Shown here one piece after another: positions 1-7,681 of a stretch of 8,720 bases of DNA. This DNA is from RGIG6904 sp024680835 (GTDB lineage Bacteria > Bacillota > Clostridia > Lachnospirales > Lachnospiraceae): positions 1-8,720 of the forward strand of contig JAILBP010000223.1 in NCBI GenBank assembly GCA_024680835.1, given 5' to 3'. The position numbers were made by a program, and so were the translations under genes. The notes under the pieces were generated by a model. The model made no database searches and was not told the DNA's origin. It saw nothing but the letters and a program-made list of their open reading frames with translations. How positions within the stretch are numbered: the first letter of the stretch is position 1; every line of letters starts with the position of its first letter.

Positions 1-185
1 CCTGCCTTCTCATCCGGCTCGTCTTCGCTTACAGGCTCCTCAGAAACTGCAGAATCATCAGACACTGCTGCCACGCCTGTGTTGTCGCTCTGTGTATCCT
101 CCGGAGCTGTCACATCTTTTCCCTTACATCCGCCCAGACAAAGTGCTATGGCAATTCCCAGTACTGCCAATCTTTTTGCTCTCAT
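1..185 (-). CDS. Putative lipoprotein, N-terminal part only (runs off the window)
   Basis: The visible 61 residues begin with a lipoprotein signal peptide: a basic start (MRAKR), a hydrophobic core (residues 6-17) and a lipobox LGGC whose cysteine is residue 20. This predicts export, lipidation at Cys20 and anchoring on the outer face of the cytoplasmic membrane. After the cysteine come a short KGKD stretch and a low-complexity linker rich in Ser, Asp, Glu, Val and Pro, typical of a flexible spacer before a folded domain that is not in the window. The ATG at 185 is preceded by AGGAG with a six-base spacer, which supports this start. It lies 45 bases after the uvrA stop with no visible terminator between, so read-through from uvrA is possible. 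The functional domain is unseen, so substrate or role cannot be assigned; a solute-binding or peptidase-like lipoprotein would be equally compatible. Confidence 0.8.
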   Translation of the reverse strand, partial: MRAKRLAVLGIAIALCLGGCKGKDVTAPEDTQSDNTGVAAVSDDSAVSEEPVSEDEPDEKA

Positions 186-230
186 TTTGTACTCCTGTTC
201 AAGTGTTTTATTGTATATTGTCCCTGATAT

Positions 231-3056
231 TTACTTCAGGTATTTTTTCAGGTATTGACCTGTATATGACTTTTTGACCTTACAGATCTCCTCCGGTGTT
301 CCGCAGGCTACCACCGTACCGCCTCCGTCGCCGCCTTCCGGTCCCATATCTATGATGTAATCGGCTGTCTTTATGACATCCATGTTGTGCTCTATGACTA
401 TGACAGTGTTTCCGCCGTCGGAAAGACGTCTCAATATCTCCACCAGCTTGTGCACATCCGCAAAGTGAAGACCTGTGGTAGGCTCATCCAGTATATACAC
501 AGTCTTTCCGGTAGCCCGTCTCGAAAGCTCCGTCGCCAGCTTTATGCGCTGCGCCTCACCTCCGGAGAGCTCCGTGGACGGCTGTCCCAGCTTGATATAG
601 CCAAGTCCCACATCATACAGCGTCTGGATCTTGGTCTTAATCTTTGGAATATTGGCAAAAAACTCCAGCGCCTCATCCACCGTCATGTTCAATACATCAT
701 AAATGCTCTTGCCTTTGTACAGGCAGTCTAACGTATCCCTGTTATATCGTTTTCCCTCGCACACCTCGCAGGGCACGTACACATCCGGCAGGAAATGCAT
801 CTCGATCTTGATAAGACCGTCTCCCTGGCAGGCCTCGCAACGTCCGCCCTTCACATTGAAAGAAAAACGTCCCTTTGAATAGCCTCTCGCCTTCGCCTCG
901 GATGTGGATGCGAATATATCCCTGATCATGTCGAAAACACCTGTATACGTAGCAGGATTGGATCTCGGTGTGCGCCCGATGGGCGACTGGTCGATTGCTA
1001 TGACCTTGTCCACCTGCTCAAGTCCCTCCACGCATCTGTGTTTTCCGGGTATGCATCTGGCTTTGTTTTTCTCTTTTGCCAGTACGTTGTAGAGTATCTC
1101 GTTGGTGAGGGAGCTCTTGCCAGAGCCCGACACACCGGTCACACAGGTCATGATACCGATGGGGAACTCCACATCTATGTTTTTGAGATTATTCTCCTCT
1201 GCTCCGCAGACCTTCAGGAAACCGGCAGGCTTCTTTCTCTCTGAGGGCACGGGTATCTTTATGCGCCCGGAGAGGTATGCTCCCGTCACGGATTTCTCGT
1301 TGCGCATTATATCTTCGGCAGTACCTGTGGCTATCACCTCTCCGCCCAGGTCTCCTGCGCCGGGCCCGATATCCACTATGTAATCCGCCTCCCTCATGGT
1401 GTCCTCATCATGCTCCACCACCAGCAAAGTATTACCCAGGTCCCTCAAGTGCTTTAATGTAGCGATAAGCTTGTCATTATCCCTCTGATGCAGTCCTATG
1501 GAAGGTTCATCCAGAATATATGCCACTCCCACAAGCCCGGATCCTATCTGGGTTGCAAGACGGATCCTCTGGGCCTCTCCTCCGGAGAGGGTTCCTGTTC
1601 CTCTCGAAAGAGAGAGATAATCAAGACCCACATCCATCAGGAACCCCACACGTCCCGCGATCTCCTTTAACAATGCCTCACCTATCAGCTTCTGCTGCTT
1701 TGTCAGCACCATGGTCTTCAGATATTTTGAAAGATCAGCCACCGACATATTGGTGATCTCATATATATTCTTGTCAGACACGGTGACGGCAAGAAATTCT
1801 TTTTTCAGCCTCATGCCGTGACATTCCGTGCAGGGAGTGATCTGCATATACTCCTCGTACTCGGCCTTCGTATACTCCGAAGCGGTCTCCCTGTAACGCC
1901 TGTTAACATTTTCTATGAGACCCTCGAACACCATGGGATACTTGCCTTCCCCGCGCTGTCCTTTGTAATGGACCACGACCTCACGGTCAAAACCGTGTAT
2001 CAGACAATGACGTATTTTTTCCGGAAGGTCCCTGTATGGCGTATCCAGAGAAAAACCGTATTCCTTGGATAAAGCCTCCAAAAGCGCATGGGAAAAGCTT
2101 TTCTTATCACCTGCCGACTGCCATCCCAAAACCGCGATGGCACCGTCATTCAGGGAAATAGACTTGTCCGGTATCATGAGATCCTCGTGGAACTCCATCT
2201 TAAAGCCCAGTCCCGAGCACACCGGACATGCGCCGAAGGGATTGTTAAAAGAAAATGACCTTGGCTCTATCTTGGGTATGCTGATACCGCAGTCCGGGCA
2301 GGCAAAGGATGTGGAAAAATTGATCTGCTCCCCGTCTCCGATATCCGCTATCACAACACCATCACTCAATGAAAGAGCCGTCTCCAGAGAATCCGAAAGT
2401 CGCTTTTCGATGCCCTCTTTTATGACGATACGGTCTACGACCACTTCAATGCTGTGCTTTATGTTCTTTTCAAGGGTGATCTCCTCGCTGAGCTCATAAA
2501 GGCTTCCATCCACTATGATGCGGGCATATCCCGCCTTGCGTATGCGCTCTATGAGTTTCTCGTGAGTGCCCTTGCGTCCCCTGACCACGGGTGCCAGCAG
2601 CATAAGCTTTGTACGCTCGGGAAGTGCCATGATACTGTCCACTATCTGATCTACCGTCTGGCTCTTTATCTCCCTGCCGCACTGCGGACAGTGGGGAATC
2701 CCTATCCTGGCGTATAAAAGCCTGAAATAATCATATATCTCCGTCACTGTCCCCACAGTGGATCTGGGATTTCTGTTGGTGCTCTTCTGATCTATGGAGA
2801 TAGCCGGGGAAAGTCCCTCTATCTTTTCCACGTCAGGTTTTTCCATCTGCCCCAGGAACATCCTGGCATAAGAAGACAGAGACTCCATATAACGTCTCTG
2901 ACCCTCGGCGTATATCGTATCAAATGCAAGGGAACTCTTACCGGATCCGGACAATCCCGTCAGGACGGTAAACTCATCTCTGGGAATATCGAGATCGATA
3001 TTCTTGAGATTATGTTCCTTTGCACCGCGTATTTTAATGTATTTTCTCTCGCTCAT
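231..3056 (-). CDS. uvrA: UvrABC excinuclease subunit A
   Basis: UvrA is the ATP-driven DNA damage sensor of nucleotide excision repair; as a dimer it loads UvrB onto lesions in the cytoplasm. The 941-residue product has the normal family length and layout. Nucleotide-binding domain I has Walker A GLSGSGKS (34-41), signature LSGGEAQR (490-497), Walker B with DEP (516-518) and the H-loop His549. Domain II has GVSGSGKS (641-648), LSGGEAQR (830-837), Walker B near 853-859 and His890. Three zinc modules are visible as CxxC pairs: Cys123/126 with Cys409/412, Cys253/256 with Cys277/280, and Cys740/743 with Cys763/766. All key residues appear intact. The ATG at 3056 lies 6 bases after the radA stop, and its GAAGG ribosome site (3066-3070) overlaps the last two radA codons, so the genes are probably co-transcribed and coupled. 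No uvrB or uvrC is in the window. The stop is TAA. Confidence 0.98.
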   Translation of the reverse strand: MSERKYIKIRGAKEHNLKNIDLDIPRDEFTVLTGLSGSGKSSLAFDTIYAEGQRRYMESLSSYARMFLGQMEKPDVEKIEGLSPAISIDQKSTNRNPRSTVGTVTEIYDYFRLLYARIGIPHCPQCGREIKSQTVDQIVDSIMALPERTKLMLLAPVVRGRKGTHEKLIERIRKAGYARIIVDGSLYELSEEITLEKNIKHSIEVVVDRIVIKEGIEKRLSDSLETALSLSDGVVIADIGDGEQINFSTSFACPDCGISIPKIEPRSFSFNNPFGACPVCSGLGFKMEFHEDLMIPDKSISLNDGAIAVLGWQSAGDKKSFSHALLEALSKEYGFSLDTPYRDLPEKIRHCLIHGFDREVVVHYKGQRGEGKYPMVFEGLIENVNRRYRETASEYTKAEYEEYMQITPCTECHGMRLKKEFLAVTVSDKNIYEITNMSVADLSKYLKTMVLTKQQKLIGEALLKEIAGRVGFLMDVGLDYLSLSRGTGTLSGGEAQRIRLATQIGSGLVGVAYILDEPSIGLHQRDNDKLIATLKHLRDLGNTLLVVEHDEDTMREADYIVDIGPGAGDLGGEVIATGTAEDIMRNEKSVTGAYLSGRIKIPVPSERKKPAGFLKVCGAEENNLKNIDVEFPIGIMTCVTGVSGSGKSSLTNEILYNVLAKEKNKARCIPGKHRCVEGLEQVDKVIAIDQSPIGRTPRSNPATYTGVFDMIRDIFASTSEAKARGYSKGRFSFNVKGGRCEACQGDGLIKIEMHFLPDVYVPCEVCEGKRYNRDTLDCLYKGKSIYDVLNMTVDEALEFFANIPKIKTKIQTLYDVGLGYIKLGQPSTELSGGEAQRIKLATELSRRATGKTVYILDEPTTGLHFADVHKLVEILRRLSDGGNTVIVIEHNMDVIKTADYIIDMGPEGGDGGGTVVACGTPEEICKVKKSYTGQYLKKYLK

Positions 3057-3062
3057 CTCAAA

Positions 3063-4457
3063 CTACCTTCTGTCATCACGCATCCGGTCAATATATTCCT
3101 GAGCCTGGCGGACATTCGCCACTCCCACCAGCTCAATGCCGTCAATATCTTTTACGGCATCAACGCAGACTAAAGGCATGATGACTGTCTTAAACCCGAG
3201 TTTTTTGGCTTCCGAAACCCTGGCCTTCGGCTGGGACACAGCCCTCACCTCCCCGGAAAGGCCCACCTCCCCAAAGCAGATCACATCATCCGGAACGACC
3301 TTATCTTTTTTGCTGGAGATCACGGCAATCACCACCGCAAGATCCATGGCGGGCTCGTTGACCTTCATGCCTCCTGCCACATTTATGTATGCGTCACAGT
3401 CGGCTAAAGGGATGCCCACTCTCTTTTCCAGCACCGCCATCAGAAGGTTTACCCTGTTGACATCGCATCCCGCTGCAGTACGCCTCGGTATACCGAAAGC
3501 AGTGTGCGTGACAAGAGCCTGTATCTCCACCAGTATGGGTCTTGTGCCCTCTACCGAGCAGGCTACCACGGAGCCCGAAGCTCCTGCCGGTTTTCCGTTC
3601 AGCATGTACTCCGATGGATTTGCGACCTCTCTTAATCCGTCGCCTCCCATCTCGAACACGCCTATCTCATTGGTGGATCCGAACCTGTTCTTAACGCCCC
3701 TCAGTATCCTGTAGGAGGCGTATCTGTCGCCCTCAAAATACAGCACGGTATCCACCATATGCTCTAAAGTACGCGGTCCTGCCACCGTGCCCTCCCTGGT
3801 GACATGACCTATGACGAACACCGAAATACCACCCGTCTTGGCTATCTGCATCAGCCTTGATGTGGCTTCCCTCACCTGGGATATGCTGCCGCAGGCGCTG
3901 TCTGACTCTTTGGCATACATTGTCTGTATCGAGTCTATGACCAACACCGCAGGTTTTTCGCTGTTGACAGCTTCCTCGATAAGATCAAGGTCCGTCTCGC
4001 ACAGAAGCTTCATATCGGGCTTGAACTCACCTATACGGTCAGCTCTCAGCTTTATCTGTCTGAGACTCTCCTCCCCGGAAACATACAGTACCTTCACGCC
4101 GGTATCCGCAAGATTCCTGCAGACCTGGAGTAGAAGTGTGGATTTGCCGATACCCGGATCTCCACCCACCAAAACCATGGATCCCCTGACGATACCGCCT
4201 CCCAGCACTCTGTCAAACTCGGCGAATCCGCCGGACATGCGCTCATCTGTATTCGTGGATATATCGCTCATGGAGACTGCCCGATCCGAGCCTCCGGTAA
4301 ATGTCTGTGATCTGTGTTTGGAAACACTCTTCTTTTTCTCTGAGGGTTCCTCCGTAAATGTGTTCCACTCATGGCATGCGGGACACTGTCCCATCCATTT
4401 TGCGGACTCGAAACCGCATTCCCTGCAAAAAAAAACAAGTGACTTTTTTGGTGCCAT
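3063..4457 (-). CDS. radA: DNA repair protein RadA (Sms), RecA-like branch-migration helicase
   Basis: RadA is a hexameric, RecA-related ATPase that promotes branch migration of recombination intermediates during repair and transformation. The 464-residue product is of usual length. It has an N-terminal zinc finger with Cys11, Cys14, Cys25 and Cys28, a Ser/Lys/Thr-rich linker (about 38-75), a RecA-like core with Walker A GGDPGIGKS (98-106) and Walker B VLVIDS (171-176), the diagnostic RadA motif KNRFG (256-260), and a C-terminal Lon-protease-like domain (about 285-455) of the non-proteolytic kind. The ATG at 4457 gives the expected start just before the zinc finger. Its ribosome site GAGG (4462-4465) has a rather short four-base spacer. 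Upstream is a 341-base structured intergenic region, so radA probably begins its own transcript. uvrA follows after 6 bases. No LexA-type box is evident before it. The stop is TAG. Confidence 0.98.
   Translation of the reverse strand: MAPKKSLVFFCRECGFESAKWMGQCPACHEWNTFTEEPSEKKKSVSKHRSQTFTGGSDRAVSMSDISTNTDERMSGGFAEFDRVLGGGIVRGSMVLVGGDPGIGKSTLLLQVCRNLADTGVKVLYVSGEESLRQIKLRADRIGEFKPDMKLLCETDLDLIEEAVNSEKPAVLVIDSIQTMYAKESDSACGSISQVREATSRLMQIAKTGGISVFVIGHVTREGTVAGPRTLEHMVDTVLYFEGDRYASYRILRGVKNRFGSTNEIGVFEMGGDGLREVANPSEYMLNGKPAGASGSVVACSVEGTRPILVEIQALVTHTAFGIPRRTAAGCDVNRVNLLMAVLEKRVGIPLADCDAYINVAGGMKVNEPAMDLAVVIAVISSKKDKVVPDDVICFGEVGLSGEVRAVSQPKARVSEAKKLGFKTVIMPLVCVDAVKDIDGIELVGVANVRQAQEYIDRMRDDRR
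3066..3070 (-). promoter_or_regulatory. uvrA ribosome binding site inside the radA 3' end
   Basis: GAAGG on the minus strand lies nine bases before the uvrA ATG and is formed by the final AGA-AGG arginine codons of radA. Ribosomes ending radA would terminate next to the uvrA start, a layout that favours translational coupling. Confidence 0.7.
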
Positions 4458-4477
4458 ACTACCTCTTTTTATAGATA

Positions 4478-4702
4478 GTTACTATTCACAGCCACTTTAC
4501 ATACATTCTACAGGCCCGCCCCGGCATCGGCAATCTGCTCAGCCAGCTGGCAGAATTGCCTTGCCGGGCTCTACTGCCGCTATCGCGGCTGCCTGTATCA
4601 TGTAAGTAAAGTGACTGATTCCAGTCAATATCATGCAGTCTGCCATATTTGCCAGCAAGCTGGCATATGTCTGACTGCATGATATTGGCTGTGAATAGTA
4701 AC
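4478..4702. repeat. MITE-like or structured-RNA element with perfect 16-bp terminal inverted repeats
   Basis: The ends are perfect 16-base inverted copies: GTTACTATTCACAGCC at 4478-4493 and its complement at 4687-4702. Inside are three adjoining hairpins. The first pairs 4493-4515 with 4591-4613 (20 of 23 positions), is extended by CCCGGCA/TGCCGGG pairing (4520-4526 with 4562-4568) and carries a small GCCGC/GCGGC stem (4576-4589). The second is GACTG-ATTC-CAGTC (4613-4626). The third is a perfect 15-bp stem, 4626-4640 with 4673-4687, capped by GCCAGC/GCTGGC (4651-4664) and CATAT/ATATG pairing. The stems meet at single shared bases (4493, 4613, 4626, 4687), giving a compact four-way junction. 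The size, terminal repeats and lack of coding capacity fit a miniature inverted-repeat transposable element of Clostridia; a structured leader RNA for radA is the alternative. I see no clear target-site duplication: the flanks are ATAGATA and AGATTAA. Confidence 0.7.
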
Positions 4703-4708
4703 AGATTA

Positions 4709-4772
4709 ATAAAACAAATATCTCATGCCTTTGTACAGGGATCTGTGTCAGTAAACCCGGCAGGCATGAGAT
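4709..4772 (-). terminator. Likely Rho-independent terminator after the clpC/small-gene unit
   Basis: On the minus strand, 26 bases after the small gene's stop, a perfect 11-bp inverted repeat (ATCTCATGCCT, complement of 4762-4772, with its partner at 4720-4730) encloses a 31-base loop. It is followed by the T-rich run ATTTGTTTTATT. The placement and T-tract fit an intrinsic terminator. The stem is only moderately GC-rich and the loop is long, though ACAG/CTGT or GGG/CCC pairing could shorten it. It may end the clpC transcript and so separate it from radA. Confidence 0.6.
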
Positions 4773-4798
4773 GTGGGAAAAAGCAATGTATTGGAATA

Positions 4799-5203
4799 TC
4801 AGCCGACAACTTTAACACTGACAGGCGCATCGGAAATCTCAACGCTCAATGTCAGCTTTCCGCCTAAGTTTGTGCTCATCTTGCCGGAAGATTCCCCGTT
4901 GATGAAGATCTCGTACTCCTTGTTCTCATCCAGACCCAGAGTGATATCTGCATCCGTAGATGCCTCCACTGTAAACTCCACGCCGTTATCCGTATATGTG
5001 AATCCGTGTACTGCAGTACCCGGCACAGATTCATATGCGAAAACTCCGTTCTTTTCAAGTCTTGTGATCTCGGAGAAAGTCTTCACCTTATAGATATCAC
5101 CCGCGAACTCGAACCCGTCCTTTTTGGTCTTCGAATCCAGCGAAAAATCACCGAACTCCAGCTTTCCGCCGTCAGATGCTATCAAATCACTTACCACGCC
5201 CAT
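4799..5203 (-). CDS. Conserved small protein of unknown function (Lachnospiraceae family, sometimes labelled endosialidase)
   Basis: This 134-residue protein is probably cytoplasmic: there is no signal peptide, transmembrane segment, cysteine or recognisable catalytic motif. It begins [20 protein letters not shown], and most of the chain alternates short hydrophobic and polar stretches with Gly/Asn/Asp turns, suggesting a beta-rich fold. From memory, near-identical openings occur in small proteins of Lachnospiraceae that databases label endosialidase; nothing here supports that enzyme activity, so I treat the function as unknown. The start at 5203 is chosen because AAGGAGG (5210-5216) sits six bases upstream; an earlier ATG at 5233 would add ten lysine/arginine-rich residues and lacks this support. 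The gene overlaps the clpC 3' end by 17 bases in another frame, implying translational coupling. It is followed by a likely terminator. The stop is TGA. Confidence 0.85.
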   Translation of the reverse strand: MGVVSDLIASDGGKLEFGDFSLDSKTKKDGFEFAGDIYKVKTFSEITRLEKNGVFAYESVPGTAVHGFTYTDNGVEFTVEASTDADITLGLDENKEYEIFINGESSGKMSTNLGGKLTLSVEISDAPVSVKVVG

Positions 5204-7655
5204 TTTTTGCCTCCTTTTTCTTTTCGAAAACAATAGTGTCTTTTTTTATGACAGCCTTTATGCTGTCGCCCTTTTTGATCTTACCGCCCAGTATCTCCTC
5301 AGCCAGTACATCCTCAAGTCTGGTGGTGATGGCTCTTCGTAACGGTCTTGCACCGTACTTGGGATCGTATGACTTCTCTACCAGGTCATATTTTACCTTA
5401 TCTGTGATATCGAGGTCTATATCCATCTGCTTTTTGCATCTGTCCACAAGGTTTTTGGACAATATTGTGACAATGTCCTTCATATCGTCCTTGGTAAGCA
5501 TGCGGAAGACTATGGTCTCCTCGATGCGGTTTATGAATTCCGGCTTGAATATCCTCTTCACCTCATCCATAACATCTTTTTTCATGCGCTCGTAATCGGC
5601 TTTTTCGTCTTTTACGGCATTGAATCCCAGATGTGACGGATTCACTATCTCCTTGGCTCCGGCGTTGGATGTCATGATGATGATGGTGTTCTTGAAATCC
5701 ACGAACCTGCCCTTGGAATCGGTAATACGGCCGTCGTCCAGCACCTGCAGCAGCATATTGAAAACATCGGGATGAGCCTTCTCTATCTCGTCAAATAATA
5801 TGACTGAATACGGATTCCTGTGAACCTTCTCGGCCAGTCCGCCGCCTTCCTCATGTCCCACATATCCCGGAGGCGATCCTATCATCTTGGATACCGAGTG
5901 CTTTTCCATGTACTCCGACATGTCTACGCGGATCATGGCATTTTCGTCGCCAAATACCGCCTCGGCCAGGGCCTTTGATATCTCTGTCTTGCCAACACCG
6001 GTGGGACCTAAGAAAAGGAATGATCCTATGGGTCTTCCCGGATCTTTCAAACCGACTCTGCCCCTTCTGACGCATCTTGCAACAGCCTTCACTGCCTCGT
6101 CCTGACCTACTACACGTTTGTGAAGGGTGGCTTCCAGCTTGTTAAGCTTTTTGCTCTCCTCCTCCGTCAGCCTTGAGACAGGGATTTTCGTCCAGTCTGC
6201 AACGGTCTTTGCGATGTCGTCCTCACGCAGGATGAGCTTTTTCTTTTTGGGCTTTTTCCTGGCAGCGGAAGCCTTGTCGCTGAAGTTTTTCTCCCGCAGC
6301 AGCATAAGCTCCGAAGCAGCCTTCACATCGCCGTTTGAAATGTATTCGATAAGTTTCTTTTCGAGATCCCTGTCGTTTGTCTCGTCTTTTTTGACCTCAG
6401 TGCTGTCACCGTAGCCCACCGACAGCTTAAGCCTTGATGCCGCCTCATCCATGATATCGAGCGCCTTATCCGGCAGAAATCTGTCCGTAATATAGCGCTT
6501 TGAAAGTCTGACTGCAGCCTCCACCGCCTCATCACTGATATCTATGCCGTGATGCGACTCATACAGGTACTTTACACCCTTCAATATCTCTATGGATTCA
6601 TCCACAGTGGCCTCTTCAACCCTGACAGGCTGAAAACGTCGTTCCAGAGCCGCATCTCTCTCAAAGTACTTGCGGTACTCATCCAGGGTCGTGGCTCCCA
6701 CAACCTGAAGTTCTCCTCTGGCAAGGGCCGGTTTTAAGATATTGGAAGCGTCTATAGATCCCTCAGCTCCTCCGGCACCTATCATGGTATGTATCTCATC
6801 TATAAAGAGGATGATGTCTCCGGCAGCCATGGTCTCCGAGATCACGCGCTTGATCCTCTCCTCGAACTCTCCTCTGTATTTGGATCCTGCCACCATGCCC
6901 GGAAGATCCAGCGTCAGCACGCGGCTGTTCCTGACTGAATCCGGTACATTCCCGCTGACAATGCGCTGTGCGAGTCCTTCCACAATGGCAGTCTTACCGA
7001 CTCCCGGTTCACCCACAAGGCAGGGGTTATTCTTGGTGCGCCGGCTTAGGATCTGCACAAGGCGGCGTATCTCGGTCTCTCTCCCCACGATGGGGTCAAG
7101 CTTGCCTTCATAAGCCAGGTTTGTGAGATCCCTGCTGTATTTATCCAGCATGGGAGTTGAAACTCCGGTGTTATCCTGCTGTATATCCCTGAAAAAATCG
7201 TTCTGAAACTCTATGCTGTTGTCACCTATAGCATCCAGCACATCCGAAAAGATCTTTTTGATGTCCGCACCCATGGAATTCATGAGGCGGCATGCGGCAC
7301 AATCCGGCTCGGACAATAACGCCAACAGGATATGCTCTGTGCCGATCTCTGCTGAATCGGTCTTTTCAGCTATCTCGTCGGATATCTCCAGCACCGTATT
7401 TACCCTTGGCGAATTGCCCGGGTTTTCCGCTATCATAACGTCTGTAGCGGGAGCCACAAGCTCCTCCATTATCTCCACCAGCTTTTCGGCGGTGACTCCG
7501 TTTGAGGTCAGGACACAGGCAGCAACTCCCTGTCCTTCCTTGATGAGTCCCAGCAGCAGATGTTCCGTACCGATATAGCTGTGGTGAAGCTGCTTTGACA
7601 TCTTTGCCGCAAGGCGGATGGCCTTTTTGGCTCTGTCAGTATATGGTCTGTTCAT
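5187..7655 (-). CDS. clpC: ATP-dependent Clp protease ATP-binding subunit ClpC
   Basis: ClpC is a hexameric AAA+ unfoldase that feeds substrates to ClpP in the cytoplasm, normally with adaptors such as MecA or McsB. The 822-residue product has two N-terminal Clp repeats (about 3-145), AAA+ domain 1 with Walker A GEPGVGKT (215-222), Walker B LFIDE (283-287) and pore loop KYRG (259-262), a middle domain (about 431-473), and AAA+ domain 2 with GPTGVGKT (550-557), Walker B LFDE (620-623), pore loop GYVG (597-600) and sensor-2 GAR (768-770). LGF at 676-678 is in the place of the ClpP-docking tripeptide, so ClpP binding is expected. The middle domain looks shortened. The ATG at 7655 has GGAAGG 11 bases upstream. 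Upstream is a membrane-protein gene rather than ctsR-mcsA-mcsB, and no CtsR or CIRCE operator is visible in the 26-base gap, so stress control must act elsewhere. The stop is TGA. Confidence 0.97.
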   Translation of the reverse strand: MNRPYTDRAKKAIRLAAKMSKQLHHSYIGTEHLLLGLIKEGQGVAACVLTSNGVTAEKLVEIMEELVAPATDVMIAENPGNSPRVNTVLEISDEIAEKTDSAEIGTEHILLALLSEPDCAACRLMNSMGADIKKIFSDVLDAIGDNSIEFQNDFFRDIQQDNTGVSTPMLDKYSRDLTNLAYEGKLDPIVGRETEIRRLVQILSRRTKNNPCLVGEPGVGKTAIVEGLAQRIVSGNVPDSVRNSRVLTLDLPGMVAGSKYRGEFEERIKRVISETMAAGDIILFIDEIHTMIGAGGAEGSIDASNILKPALARGELQVVGATTLDEYRKYFERDAALERRFQPVRVEEATVDESIEILKGVKYLYESHHGIDISDEAVEAAVRLSKRYITDRFLPDKALDIMDEAASRLKLSVGYGDSTEVKKDETNDRDLEKKLIEYISNGDVKAASELMLLREKNFSDKASAARKKPKKKKLILREDDIAKTVADWTKIPVSRLTEEESKKLNKLEATLHKRVVGQDEAVKAVARCVRRGRVGLKDPGRPIGSFLFLGPTGVGKTEISKALAEAVFGDENAMIRVDMSEYMEKHSVSKMIGSPPGYVGHEEGGGLAEKVHRNPYSVILFDEIEKAHPDVFNMLLQVLDDGRITDSKGRFVDFKNTIIIMTSNAGAKEIVNPSHLGFNAVKDEKADYERMKKDVMDEVKRIFKPEFINRIEETIVFRMLTKDDMKDIVTILSKNLVDRCKKQMDIDLDITDKVKYDLVEKSYDPKYGARPLRRAITTRLEDVLAEEILGGKIKKGDSIKAVIKKDTIVFEKKKEAKNGRGK
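5210..5216 (-). promoter_or_regulatory. Strong ribosome binding site for the 134-residue gene, within the clpC 3' end
   Basis: AAGGAGG on the minus strand is six bases before the ATG at 5203 and lies within the lysine/glutamate codons near the end of clpC. It decides the start of the small gene over the earlier in-frame ATG at 5233. Confidence 0.85.
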
Positions 7656-7681
7656 TATTTCAAAAACCTTCCGTTGTATTA

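Larger units (their letters stand above)
4458..4798. other. 341-base intergenic region between the small gene and radA
   Basis: No supported gene lies here. Reading on the minus strand it holds, in order, a likely intrinsic terminator (4772 to about 4709), a 225-base inverted-repeat element (4702-4478), and the radA ribosome site. A short open frame across 4486-4680 on the minus strand is an accident of the repeat sequence. I could not pick a convincing sigma-A promoter for radA. The best match is TTGACT read on the minus strand from about 4628 to 4623, with a weak TTACAT 17 bases downstream, inside the repeat element. It is too weak to list as a promoter. Confidence 0.8.

Noticed and set aside
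186..230. Terminator between uvrA and the lipoprotein gene
   Set aside because: The 45-base gap is AT-rich but has no stem-loop with a T-tract; it contains only the AGGAG ribosome site for the lipoprotein.
262..283. TGACT and TGACC spaced like a CtsR operator
   Set aside because: The two half-sites have the wrong period (8, not 10) and lie inside the uvrA coding end rather than in a promoter.
3811..4605. 264-residue open frame on the plus strand
   Set aside because: It is antisense to radA, has no plausible ribosome site or domain, and runs into the repeat element. RadA on the other strand explains the sequence fully. The 192-residue plus-strand frame at 3136-3714 is rejected for the same reason.
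4478..4702. CRISPR array or tRNA gene in the repeat-rich gap
   Set aside because: The repeats are inverted, not evenly spaced direct repeats, and no cloverleaf with a TTCGA-type T-loop is present.
4458..4798. LexA (SOS) box before radA
   Set aside because: I looked for GAAC-N4-GTTC type sites in this gap and saw none.
5204..5233. Upstream ATG giving a 144-residue form of the small protein
   Set aside because: It would add ten mostly basic residues that are an out-of-frame reading of the clpC C-terminus. The ATG at 5203 has a consensus AAGGAGG site.
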